Of a DNA stretch of 64,000 bases, positions 31,301 to 39,807 are shown one piece after another. The stretch spans positions 473,999-537,998 of the forward strand of contig NZ_JABBKX010000002.1 of NCBI RefSeq assembly GCF_012927745.1. The letters are read 5' to 3'. Below the pieces are notes generated by a model, which ran no database searches, had not been told where the DNA came from, and was given only the letters and a program-made list of their open reading frames with translations. The first letter of the stretch is position 1. The number at the start of each line of letters is the position of its first letter. A program made the position numbers and the translations under genes. This DNA is from Neoroseomonas marina (GTDB lineage Bacteria > Pseudomonadota > Alphaproteobacteria > Acetobacterales > Acetobacteraceae).

Positions 31301-34036
31301 TCAGGCGTTCACGGCGGGGCCGGGGGTCCGGCCGCGCTCGATGTCGTGCAGCAGGCCGCCGCGGCGCGTGTAGACGCCCCAGGTCACGGCGATGCACAGC
31401 AGGTAGAAGATGAAGAAGGCCCACAGCGCCGCGAGCGGGCTGCCGGTCATCGCGATCGAGGTGCCGTAGCTCTTCGGGATGAAGAAGGCGCCATAGGCGG
31501 CGATGGCGGAGGTGAAGCCGATGATGGCCGCACTTTCCTTCTCGGCCTGGGCGCGGCGCGCGGCCGCGTCGACCCCGGGCATCAGCCGTCCCATCTCCTT
31601 GCCCATGATCGCGGGGATCATCTGGAAGGTGGAGGCGTTGCCCACCCCGCTCGCGAAGAAGAGCAACATGAAGCAGCCGAAGAAGCCCCAGAACGCGCCG
31701 GGTTCGCCCTTGATGCCGAGGAAGTGGATGACCCCGTAGACACCGATCGCCATCAGCACGAACACCCAGAAGGTCACGCGCCCGCCGCCCCACTTGTCCG
31801 ACACCCAGCCGGTCAGCGAGCGCGACAGCGCACCGACCAGCGGCCCCAGGAAGGCGTATTGCAGCGCGTCCACCTCGGGGAACTGGGTGCGGGCCAGCAG
31901 CGGGAAGCCCGCGGAGTAGCCGATGAAGGACCCGAAGGTGCCGGTGTAGAGGAAGCACATGATCCAGTTGTGCTTGCGCTGGAAGATCACCGCCTGGTCG
32001 GCGAAGGACGCCTTCATCGAGGCGAGGTCGTCCATCTTGAACCAGGCTGCGAAGGCCGCGGCCGCGATGAACGGCACCCAGATGAAGCCGGCATTCTGCA
32101 GCCACAGGCTGCCGCCGGTGCCCACGGCCTGCGGGTCGCCGCCGAGCCAGCCGAAGACGCCGGCGGTGATCGCCATCGGCACCACGAACTGCACCACGCT
32201 GACGCCGAGGTTGCCGAGGCCGGCATTGAGCGCGAGCGCGTTGCCTTTCTCCCGCTTCGGGAAGAAGAAGGAGATGTTGGCCATGGAGGAGGCGAAGTTG
32301 CCGCCGCCGAAGCCGCAGAGCAGCGCGAGGAGCAGGAACACCCAGTAGGGCGTGTTCGGGTTCTGCACCGCGAAGCCGATGCCGAGCGCGGGCAGGATCA
32401 GCGACCAGGTCGCGAGCGTGGTCCACAGCCGCCCGCCGAAGATGGGCGGCATGAAGGAATAGAAGATGCGCAGCGTCGCGCCCGACAGGCCGGGAAGTGC
32501 GGCAAGCCAGAACAGCTCGTCCGTGGTGAAGCGGAAGCCGACCTGCGGCAGCTTCGCCACCACCACCGACCAGACCATCCACACCGCGAAGGCGAGCAGC
32601 AGGCAGGGGATCGACACCCAGAGGTTCCGCCTGGCGATGGCGCGGCCCTTCTCCTCCCAGAAGGCGGGATCCTCGGGCCGCCAGTCCTGGATGGCGCCGC
32701 CGCGCAGCGCGCCTTCCTGCGCCGGGCCGTGGATGGGCTGCATCTCGGGCAGCGCCGGCAGCTTCTCGAGCACCGGGGCGGCCGCCTCGCGTTCCATCCG
32801 CAGGATGGCGAAGTGCATCCACACCAGCGCGACGGCGCTGATCGCGAACAGCAGCATGAAGCAGGACTGCCGGATGCCGGTCAGGTCGTTCAGCAGGCCG
32901 AAGGCCATTGGCAGCACGAAGCCACCGAGGCCGCCGATCAGGCCGACGATGCCGCCGACCGCGCCGACGCGGTTCGGGTAGTAGACCGGGATGTGCTTGT
33001 AGACCGCCGCCTTGCCCAGGCTCATGAAGAAGCCGAGGACGAAGACCAGCACGATGAAGGCGGTCACCCCGGTCTCGAGGTGGAAGCGCATCGGACCGCC
33101 GATGCCCTGCACGAGGTAATCGGTCGGCGGGTAGGACAGGATGAAGGTGACCACGACCGAGACGCCGAGCGTCCAGTACATCACCCGCCGCGCGCCGTAG
33201 CGGTCGGAGAGGTGCCCGCCATAGGCCCGGAACAGGCTCGCCGGGACCGAGTAGGCGGCGCCGATCATGCCCGCGGTCTTGATGTCGAAGCCGTAGGTTT
33301 CGATGATGTAGCGCGGCAGCCAGAGCGCCAGCGCCACGAAGGCACCGAAGACGAAGAAGTAGTAGAGGCTGAAGCGCCAGACCTGGACGTTCTTCAGCGG
33401 TTCCATCATCGCCGCGAAGGATTCCGGCTTGGTGCCGGAGGCCTTGCGCGCCGCGAGGTCGGGATCGTCCTTCGTGAACAGGAAGAAGACCACCGCCATG
33501 ACCACCAGCGCGGCGGCCCAGATCAGCGCCACCGCCTTCCAGCCCATCGCCACCATGACGAAGGGGGCGAGGAACTTGGTCACCGCCGCGCCGACATTGC
33601 CGGCGCCGAAGATGCCGAGCGCGGTGCCCTGCTTCTCCTTCGGGAACCACTTCGAGACATAGGCGATGCCGACGGCGAAGGAGCCGCCGGCGATGCCCAC
33701 GCCGAGCGCCGCGATCAGGAAGGTGGTGTAGTCGTAGGCGAGGCTGAGCAGCGCGGTGGCCGCCGCCGCCGAGAGCATCACCGCCGTGTACACGATCCGC
33801 CCGCCATACTGGTCGGTCCAGACGCCGAGGACGAGGCGGATCAGGCTGCCCGTCAGGATCGGCGTGCCGATCAGCAGGCCGAACTGGAACTCGGTCAGGC
33901 CGAGGTCCCGTTTGATCTGGATGCCGATGATGGAGAAGATCGTCCAGGCGGCGAAGCAGATCGTGAAGGCGATGGTCGACAACCAGAGGGCGCGCGATTG
34001 CGCTCCGGGGTCGGGTGGCGGGGCTGACTGGGACAT
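31301..34036 (-). CDS. narK: fused NarK1-NarK2 nitrate/nitrite transporter
   Basis: A 911-residue protein made of two MFS transporters in tandem, each about 12 spans, joined near residues 430-470. Fused NarK proteins, as in Paracoccus, combine a proton-linked nitrate symporter and a nitrate/nitrite antiporter. Each half carries glycine-rich nitrate signature helices (GIAGGSFAVGIAYVSKWFPKEKQG in the first; GFGGGNFASSMANISFFFPKREKG in the second). I chose the ATG at 34036 because GGAGG stands 6 bases before it; another ATG six codons upstream lacks this. First gene of the nar operon. Confidence 0.95.
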   Translation of the reverse strand: MSQSAPPPDPGAQSRALWLSTIAFTICFAAWTIFSIIGIQIKRDLGLTEFQFGLLIGTPILTGSLIRLVLGVWTDQYGGRIVYTAVMLSAAAATALLSLAYDYTTFLIAALGVGIAGGSFAVGIAYVSKWFPKEKQGTALGIFGAGNVGAAVTKFLAPFVMVAMGWKAVALIWAAALVVMAVVFFLFTKDDPDLAARKASGTKPESFAAMMEPLKNVQVWRFSLYYFFVFGAFVALALWLPRYIIETYGFDIKTAGMIGAAYSVPASLFRAYGGHLSDRYGARRVMYWTLGVSVVVTFILSYPPTDYLVQGIGGPMRFHLETGVTAFIVLVFVLGFFMSLGKAAVYKHIPVYYPNRVGAVGGIVGLIGGLGGFVLPMAFGLLNDLTGIRQSCFMLLFAISAVALVWMHFAILRMEREAAAPVLEKLPALPEMQPIHGPAQEGALRGGAIQDWRPEDPAFWEEKGRAIARRNLWVSIPCLLLAFAVWMVWSVVVAKLPQVGFRFTTDELFWLAALPGLSGATLRIFYSFMPPIFGGRLWTTLATWSLILPALGIGFAVQNPNTPYWVFLLLALLCGFGGGNFASSMANISFFFPKREKGNALALNAGLGNLGVSVVQFVVPMAITAGVFGWLGGDPQAVGTGGSLWLQNAGFIWVPFIAAAAFAAWFKMDDLASMKASFADQAVIFQRKHNWIMCFLYTGTFGSFIGYSAGFPLLARTQFPEVDALQYAFLGPLVGALSRSLTGWVSDKWGGGRVTFWVFVLMAIGVYGVIHFLGIKGEPGAFWGFFGCFMLLFFASGVGNASTFQMIPAIMGKEMGRLMPGVDAAARRAQAEKESAAIIGFTSAIAAYGAFFIPKSYGTSIAMTGSPLAALWAFFIFYLLCIAVTWGVYTRRGGLLHDIERGRTPGPAVNA

Positions 34037-34096
34037 GCCGTCCTCCGTGCTCATGCGGCGGCGCGGGCACAGGTGACGGGAGGGGGGCGGCGGACG

Positions 34097-34112
34097 CTTG
34101 AGCAGGATCAAG
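34097..34112. promoter_or_regulatory. FNR/Dnr-like box near narK
   Basis: CTTGA-N6-TCAAG, containing TTGAG-N4-ATCAA, one base from consensus TTGAT-N4-ATCAA. The centre lies 68 bases before the narK ATG, consistent with a class II activation site near -41 if the 5' leader is about 27 bases. Transcript start not known. Confidence 0.6.
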
Positions 34113-34161
34113 TCGAAACGCGCAAAGCCAGGAGAATCCGCGCGAATGCCAAATGCGACAA

Positions 34162-34184
34162 TCCGGACCGTGACGTAGTCCGGA
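34162..34184. promoter_or_regulatory. inverted repeat TCCGGAC between the two FNR boxes
   Basis: TCCGGAC (34162-34168) and GTCCGGA (34178-34184) are exact inverted arms with a 9-base spacer, midway between narK and the divergent regulator. It could be the site of a second regulator, for example a nitrate-responsive one, but it does not match a motif I can name. Confidence 0.35.
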
Positions 34185-34191
34185 ATCACGG

Positions 34192-34205
34192 TTGATCTGC
34201 ATCAA
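34192..34205. promoter_or_regulatory. perfect FNR/Dnr box upstream of the regulator gene
   Basis: TTGATCTGCATCAA matches TTGAT-N4-ATCAA in all ten specified bases. It lies 51 bases before the ATG of the Crp/Fnr-type regulator and about 160 from narK. The regulator's own recognition helix (E191, S194, R195) has the residues that read this sequence, so autoregulation is likely. Confidence 0.7.
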
Positions 34206-34256
34206 CGCACGGACCGGGCGTCCTCTTTCTCATATGCAAAGCCGGGGGGAACCGTC

Positions 34257-34931
34257 ATGCCGCAGCCATCGCGCGCCACGGCGCTGATCGAACGATCGGT
34301 CTTCTTTCAGGCCGCCGGGCCGGCGGCGATGGCCGACCTCCTGCGCCCCAGCTTCACGCAGATCCTGCCGCGCAGCGCCGTGCTGTTCGAGGAAGGGGAC
34401 GAGCCGGACTTCCTGCATGTGGTGCTCGAAGGCCGCGTCGGCCTGCAGGCGTGCGTCGCGGGCCGCGGCAGGACCATGGTCGAGCTGTTCGGCCCGGGCG
34501 AACTCTGCCTTGCCGCCGCCGTGGTGCTGCGCTTGCCCTATCTCGCCACCGCCATGGCGCTGACTGAGATCCGCGTTCTGATGATCCCGGCCGAGGTGTT
34601 CCGCGAGACCATCGCCCGCTCGCGCGAGCTCTGCCACGCGACGACCGAGCTGCTGGCGCGACACTGGCGACTGATGGTGGACCAGGTGGTCGACCTCAAG
34701 CTGCGCAGCGCGGAGGACCGGCTTGCCCGCTTCATCGCACGCCGCGTCGACGAGGAGACGGGCGCCGGCGTCGTGGAGCTGCCGGAACCCCGCGCCGCGA
34801 TCGCCGCGCGGCTGGGCATGACGCCTGAGACGCTGTCGCGCGCCTTCGCCGAGCTGGAGCGCAAGGGCAAGCTGCGCCGCGGGCCGGACGGGGCGACCAC
34901 GGTGCCCGACCGGGCCGCGCTGATCCCTTGA
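34257..34931 (+). CDS. Crp/Fnr-family regulator, Dnr-like, of nitrate respiration
   Basis: A 224-residue regulator. Residues 30-115 form a cyclic-nucleotide-binding-like beta-roll, followed by a long dimer helix and a winged helix. The recognition helix TPETLSRAFAEL has Glu191, Ser194 and Arg195, the FNR set that binds TTGAT half-sites. The only cysteines are 66, 84 and 126, so the N-terminal [4Fe-4S] cluster of FNR/Anr is absent. It is closer to Dnr/NnrR, which sense nitric oxide through haem. GGGGGA precedes the ATG. It is divergent from narK, with FNR boxes between. Confidence 0.88.
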   Translation: MPQPSRATALIERSVFFQAAGPAAMADLLRPSFTQILPRSAVLFEEGDEPDFLHVVLEGRVGLQACVAGRGRTMVELFGPGELCLAAAVVLRLPYLATAMALTEIRVLMIPAEVFRETIARSRELCHATTELLARHWRLMVDQVVDLKLRSAEDRLARFIARRVDEETGAGVVELPEPRAAIAARLGMTPETLSRAFAELERKGKLRRGPDGATTVPDRAALIP

Positions 34932-34976
34932 CCCGGCGGGGGTGACTGTCGCGGCGCGAGGCACCTATGCTGGCGC

Positions 34977-35711
34977 ATGCGCCTCGCCGTCATCGCCGAC
35001 ATCCACGGCAATTGCCTCGCCCTCGACGCCGTGCTCGCCGACATCGCGCGGCGCGGCGTGCGGGACATCGTCAACCTGGGCGACGTCGCGTCCGGGCCGA
35101 TGCGACCGCGCGAGACGGTGGAACGCGTCATCGCCGCCGGCATCCCGACCGTGCGCGGCAACCACGATCGCTGGGTGGCGGAAGGGACGACCGGTGGTTC
35201 CGACGCCTTCGCGCGGGACCGGCTCGATGCGGCGCAGCGGGCCTGGCTCGGCGCATTGCCAGTGACGCTCGCGCCGGCGCCGGGCCTGCTCGCCTTCCAT
35301 GCGCGGCCGGACGACGACAATGCCTACCTTCTCGAGGAGGTGGCGGATGGCCGCATGCGACCGTCGCCGGCCGCGGTGGTGGCCGCGCGGCTGCCGCCGT
35401 TGCAGGCAACGCTGCTGCTCTGCGGCCATAGCCACCTGCCTGGGCTGCTCACCCTGCCGAACGGGACGATGGTGCTGAACCCGGGCAGCGTCGGCTGCCC
35501 CGGCTACCTCGACGACACCGACCCGGCGCATGTCTGCGAGGCCGGGTCGCCCTTCGCCCGCTACGCGATCGCCGAGATCGCGGATGGCCGGCTGACGGGC
35601 TGCGAGATGCTGGCCATCCCCTACGACCACGAGGCCGCGGCGGCGGAAGCCGAGGCGGCGGGGCGGCCGAGTTGGGCACATGCCCTGCGCACGGGCCGGA
35701 TGCCCGGTTGA
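34977..35711 (+). CDS. metallophosphoesterase, YfcE/MJ0936-like
   Basis: A 244-residue calcineurin-type phosphoesterase. Metal motifs are in order: DIHGN (8-12), GDVASGP, GNHDR, GHSH (LLCGHSHLPG) and a final NPGSVG. This small soluble form acts on phosphodiesters or phosphoproteins; the substrate is unknown. Its stop codon is one base from the stop of the convergent putA gene, so any terminator must lie inside a coding region. Confidence 0.88.
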   Translation: MRLAVIADIHGNCLALDAVLADIARRGVRDIVNLGDVASGPMRPRETVERVIAAGIPTVRGNHDRWVAEGTTGGSDAFARDRLDAAQRAWLGALPVTLAPAPGLLAFHARPDDDNAYLLEEVADGRMRPSPAAVVAARLPPLQATLLLCGHSHLPGLLTLPNGTMVLNPGSVGCPGYLDDTDPAHVCEAGSPFARYAIAEIADGRLTGCEMLAIPYDHEAAAAEAEAAGRPSWAHALRTGRMPG

Positions 35712-35712
35712 T

Positions 35713-38700
35713 TCAGTCGAGGCTCATCAGGCTCGCATTGCCGCCCGCCGCGGCGGTGTTGGTGCTGACGGAGCGTTCGGAGAGCAGGAATTCCAGCGGC
35801 GCGGCATGCGCCGCGTCGACGCGGAAGACCGGCCGCAGCGGGCCGGGCAGGGCGGCGATGACGGGGCAGGCCTCGGGGAGCGCCGCGCCTTCCACCAGCG
35901 CCACGGACCATGGACCAGGGCCGATCGCCGGCGCCGCCGTTACCTGCGCGCGCTGGGCGGGCAGCAGGGCGTCGCGTAGCGCGGCGGGCGCGACCAGCCG
36001 CACACGGTTCCCGGCCGCGAGCGCCGCCTCGACCTGGGCGCGCAGCCCGGCCTCGGTGGTGGCGACGCAGAGCACCTCCCCGCGCGGTTCCAGCCGGTAT
36101 TCGTTGCGCTCACCCACCGGGCCGGGCAGCAGGGCGACAGGCGGCAACGGCGGCATCGCAGGCGCGCGCGCGAGTAGCCGCCGCAGGTAGAGCGGCCCGC
36201 CCGCCTTCGGCCCGGTGCCCGACAGCCCATGCCCGCCGAAGGGCTGCACGCCGACCACGGCGCCGATCAGGTTCCGGTTGACGTAGACATTTCCGGCCGG
36301 CGCCGCCGCGACCAGGTGGTCGATCGTCTCGTCGATGCGGGAATGCACGCCGAAGGTCAGGCCGTAGCCGGTGGCGGCGATGGCGGCGACCAGCGCCTCG
36401 GTCTCCTCGCGCCGGTAGCGCAGGACGTGCAGCACGGGGCCGAAGACCTCGCGCTCCAGTTCGGCGATGGCGCCGATCTCGACAAGGGTCGGCGCGACGA
36501 AGGTGCCATGCGCGCAGGCCTCGGGCAGCGGGAGGGCGTGGACCGCGTGGCCCTTGGCACGCATCGCCTCGACGTGGCGCAGGATGGTGTCGCGCGCCTC
36601 GGTCGTGATGACCGGGCCGACATCGACCGGGAGCCGGTCCGGCACGCCGATCATGAGTTCCGCCATCGCGCCCTTCAGCATCGCGACTACCCGACCCGCG
36701 ATCTCCTCCTGCAGGCACAGGACACGCAGCGCCGAGCAGCGCTGCCCCGCGCTGTCGAAGGCGGAGGCGAGCACGTCGGCGACCACCTGCTCGGGCAGGG
36801 CGGAACTGTCGACCACCAACGCATTCTGCCCGCCGGTCTCGGCAATAAGCGGCACGGGGCTGCCGTCGCCGCGCAGCCTCCGTGCGAGCTCGGCGTTGAT
36901 CAGCCGCGCCACTTCGGTCGACCCGGTGAACATCACGCCCTGGATGCGCGGATCGGCCACCAGCCGCGCCCCCACCGCGCTGTCGCCCGGCAGCAGCTGC
37001 ACGACGGCGGGCGGCACGCCGGCCTCCCGCAGCAGCCCGACGGCGAGGCTGCCGATGATGGGCACTTCCTCGGCGGGCTTGGCGAGCACCGGATTGCCGG
37101 CCGCCAGCGCCGCCGCAACCTGGCCGGTGAAGATCGCGAGGGGGAAGTTCCAGGGCGAGATGCAGGCGATGGGGCCGAGCGGTTCCGCGCCGTCCAGCCC
37201 ACGCGCGCCGGCGGCGTAGTAGCGCAGGAAGTCCACCGCCTCCCGCACCTCGGCGATGGCGTTGGGCAGGGACTTGCCGGCCTCGCGCACGATGGGTCCG
37301 ATCAGCAGGTCCATGCGTGCTTCCATCAGCGCGGCGGCGCGGTCCAGCAGCGCGGCGCGCGCGACGGGCGGCGTCGCGGCCCAGCCGGGCGCGGCGGCCT
37401 CGGCCTGCGCGATGGCGCGGTCGACCGTCGCGGCATCGGCTTCGACCACATGGCCGACCAGGTCGCGATGGTCGGCGGGGTTGCGGAGCTCGCGCGCCGC
37501 GCCCGCCGCGGCGCCGTCGCCGAGCAGCGGCACCGCCCGCAGCGGCGTCGCCACGCCCGCCGCGAGTGTCGCCGCCAGCGCTGCCAGCCGGTCCTCGTTC
37601 GCCAGGTCGAGCCCCGCCGAATTGCGCCGTTCCGCCCCGAACAGCGCCGGCGGCGCGGCGATGCGGTCATGCGGACGGCCGACCGGGACCAGTGCCTCGG
37701 CCGCCGCGACGGGGTCTTCCAGCAGCGCGTCCACCGGCACGTCCGGATCATGGATGCGATGCACGAAGGAGGAATTCGCCCCGTTCTCCAGCAGCCGCCG
37801 CACGAGATAGGCGAGCAGCGTCTCATGCGTGCCGACGGGCGCGTAGATTCGGCAGGCGCGGTTCAGCTTCGCCGGGCCGACCACCTCCTCGTAGAGCGGT
37901 TCGCCCATGCCGTGCAGGCACTGGAACTCGTAGCGCGCATCTGGTCCCGCCATGGCGTGGATGGCGGCCAGCGTCTGCGCGTTGTGCGTCGCGAATTGCG
38001 GGAACACCGCATCCTGCGCCGCGAGCAGCCGCCGCGCGCAGGCGAGATACGACACATCCGTATGCACCTTGCGCGTGAAGACCGGGAAGTCGTCCAGCCC
38101 GTCCACCTGCGCGCGCTTGATCTCGCTGTCCCAATAGGCGCCCTTGACCAGGCGCACCATCATCCGACGCCCGGTGCGGCGGGCCATGTCGACCACCACG
38201 TCCACCACGAAGGGCGCGCGGCGCTGATAGGCCTGGATGACGAAGCCGACGCCGTCCCAGCCCGCCAGGGCCTCGTCGTGGCAAAGCGCTTCCAGAAGGT
38301 CGAGGGAGAGTTCGAGCCGCTCGCTCTCCTCCGCATCGATGTTGAGCCCGATGTCGTAGCGCTTCGCGAGCCGCGCGAGATGCGCGAGGCGCGGCAGCAA
38401 TTCCCCCATCGCCCGCGCCCGCTGCGCGCGCGCATAGCGCGGATGCAGCGCCGAGAGCTTCACCGAGATGCCTGGCCCCTTCTCGATCCCGCGCCCGGCC
38501 GCGGCCGCGCCCATGGCGTGGACCGCCTGCTCATAGGCCGCGAGGTAGCGCGCGGCGTCCGCCGCCGTCATCGCCGCCTCGCCGAGCATGTCGTAGGAAT
38601 AGCGGAAGCCCTTGGCCTCCATCGTGCGGGCGCGGGTGAGCGCCTCCTCGATCGTCTGGCCGGTGACGAACTGCTCGCCCATCATCCGCATGGCGAGGTC

Positions 38701-39222
38701 GACGCCGCGGCGGATCACGGGCTCGCCGGCGCGGGCGATCAGCCGGGTCAGCGCGGCGCCGAGGCCCGCCTCGTTGCCCGTCGCCGTCAGCCGCCCGGTG
38801 ATGACCAGCCCCCAGGTCGCCGCGTTCACGAACATCGACGGCGAATGCCCCAGATGCGCCGCCCAATCCCCGCCGCCGATCTTGTCGCGGATCAGCGCGT
38901 CCCGCGTCGCCGTGTCGGGGATGCGCAGCAGCGCCTCGGCCAGGCACATGAGCGCGACGCCCTCCTGGCTCGAGAGGGAGAATTCCTGCACCAGCGCCTC
39001 GACCCCGCCCTTGCGCGGATGGGCGCGCAGCGCAGTGACCAGGCGGCGGGCGAGGACCGTGGCCTGGGCCTGCTCGGGTTCCGACAGCCGCGCTGCCGCG
39101 ATCAGCGGCGGCAGGCAGTCGGGCTCGGGCCGGCGATGCGCAGCGGTGACGGCACGGCGCAGTGCGTCGCGCGGGACGTGATCGCGGACCAGGTCGGCAA
39201 ACGGCGCAGGCGGGGCGGTCAC
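35713..39222 (-). CDS. putA: bifunctional proline dehydrogenase / P5C dehydrogenase PutA
   Basis: A 1169-residue enzyme oxidising proline to glutamate. The proline dehydrogenase barrel covers about 90-480 (YDMLGEAA, KGAYWDSEIKRAQVDGL, YEFQCLHGMGEPLYEEV). The aldehyde dehydrogenase domain covers about 540-1010, with catalytic Cys829 (AGQRCSALR). The C-terminal domain ends in the conserved SERSVSTNTAAAGGNASL tail. The N-terminal ribbon-helix-helix is missing, so this is the non-DNA-binding, longer PutA form. I chose GTG at 39222 because GAGGAAGGA stands about 10 bases before it. The divergent Lrp-type gene should regulate it. Confidence 0.95.
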   Translation of the reverse strand: MTAPPAPFADLVRDHVPRDALRRAVTAAHRRPEPDCLPPLIAAARLSEPEQAQATVLARRLVTALRAHPRKGGVEALVQEFSLSSQEGVALMCLAEALLRIPDTATRDALIRDKIGGGDWAAHLGHSPSMFVNAATWGLVITGRLTATGNEAGLGAALTRLIARAGEPVIRRGVDLAMRMMGEQFVTGQTIEEALTRARTMEAKGFRYSYDMLGEAAMTAADAARYLAAYEQAVHAMGAAAAGRGIEKGPGISVKLSALHPRYARAQRARAMGELLPRLAHLARLAKRYDIGLNIDAEESERLELSLDLLEALCHDEALAGWDGVGFVIQAYQRRAPFVVDVVVDMARRTGRRMMVRLVKGAYWDSEIKRAQVDGLDDFPVFTRKVHTDVSYLACARRLLAAQDAVFPQFATHNAQTLAAIHAMAGPDARYEFQCLHGMGEPLYEEVVGPAKLNRACRIYAPVGTHETLLAYLVRRLLENGANSSFVHRIHDPDVPVDALLEDPVAAAEALVPVGRPHDRIAAPPALFGAERRNSAGLDLANEDRLAALAATLAAGVATPLRAVPLLGDGAAAGAARELRNPADHRDLVGHVVEADAATVDRAIAQAEAAAPGWAATPPVARAALLDRAAALMEARMDLLIGPIVREAGKSLPNAIAEVREAVDFLRYYAAGARGLDGAEPLGPIACISPWNFPLAIFTGQVAAALAAGNPVLAKPAEEVPIIGSLAVGLLREAGVPPAVVQLLPGDSAVGARLVADPRIQGVMFTGSTEVARLINAELARRLRGDGSPVPLIAETGGQNALVVDSSALPEQVVADVLASAFDSAGQRCSALRVLCLQEEIAGRVVAMLKGAMAELMIGVPDRLPVDVGPVITTEARDTILRHVEAMRAKGHAVHALPLPEACAHGTFVAPTLVEIGAIAELEREVFGPVLHVLRYRREETEALVAAIAATGYGLTFGVHSRIDETIDHLVAAAPAGNVYVNRNLIGAVVGVQPFGGHGLSGTGPKAGGPLYLRRLLARAPAMPPLPPVALLPGPVGERNEYRLEPRGEVLCVATTEAGLRAQVEAALAAGNRVRLVAPAALRDALLPAQRAQVTAAPAIGPGPWSVALVEGAALPEACPVIAALPGPLRPVFRVDAAHAAPLEFLLSERSVSTNTAAAGGNASLMSLD

Positions 39223-39351
39223 GGCAGGCGGTCCTTCCTCGGGTGGCGGAACCAGCCTATGGCGCAGGACGCCGAATGGGCACGCGCCGTTTTGCCTGCA
39301 GTGCCGTACAATTGAAGCCAAATCGCCGCAGGTGCCGAAGGATCATCGCCC

Positions 39352-39807
39352 ATGGACAAGACCGACCTGCGCATCCTGGACATCCTCCAGCGGGACGGCC
39401 GCATCACGAACCTGGACCTCGCCGAGCGCATCGGCCTGTCCCCCGCCGCCACCAGCGACCGCTTCCGCCGTCTGCTGAAGGACGGCTACGTCACCGGCTT
39501 CGGCGCGCGGCTGGATCACCGGACGCTGGGCTTCGGCCTGCTCGCCTTCGTCGAGGTGCTGCTCGACAAGACCACCCCCGACGTCTTCGCCCGCTTCGCC
39601 GAGGCAGCGAACCGCGCGCCGGAGGTCCTCGAATGCCACATGGTCGCCGGCGGCTTCGACTACCTGGTCAAGGCGCGGCTCAAGGACATGGGCGCCTATC
39701 GCCGCTTCCTGGGCGAGGTGCTGCTCAGCCTGCCCGGCGTGAAGGAAACCCGGACCTATGCGGTGATGGAGGAGGTCAAGAACGACGGTCCCCTGCCGCT
39801 GCTGTGA
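39352..39807 (+). CDS. putR: Lrp/AsnC-family regulator, probable PutR
   Basis: A 151-residue Lrp-type regulator. An N-terminal winged helix (DLRILDILQRDGRITNLDLAERIGLSPAATSDRFRRL) is followed by a RAM ligand domain (VLECHMVAGGFDYLVKARLKDMGAYRRFL). It is divergent from putA, as in Agrobacterium and Rhodobacter, where PutR activates putA in response to proline. AAGGA precedes the ATG. Its last 32 bases overlap the 3' end of the convergent P-type ATPase gene. Confidence 0.88.
   Translation: MDKTDLRILDILQRDGRITNLDLAERIGLSPAATSDRFRRLLKDGYVTGFGARLDHRTLGFGLLAFVEVLLDKTTPDVFARFAEAANRAPEVLECHMVAGGFDYLVKARLKDMGAYRRFLGEVLLSLPGVKETRTYAVMEEVKNDGPLPLL

Noticed and set aside
36229..39315. A 1028-residue open frame opposite putA
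   Set aside because: Antisense shadow; PutA motifs on the other strand are unambiguous.
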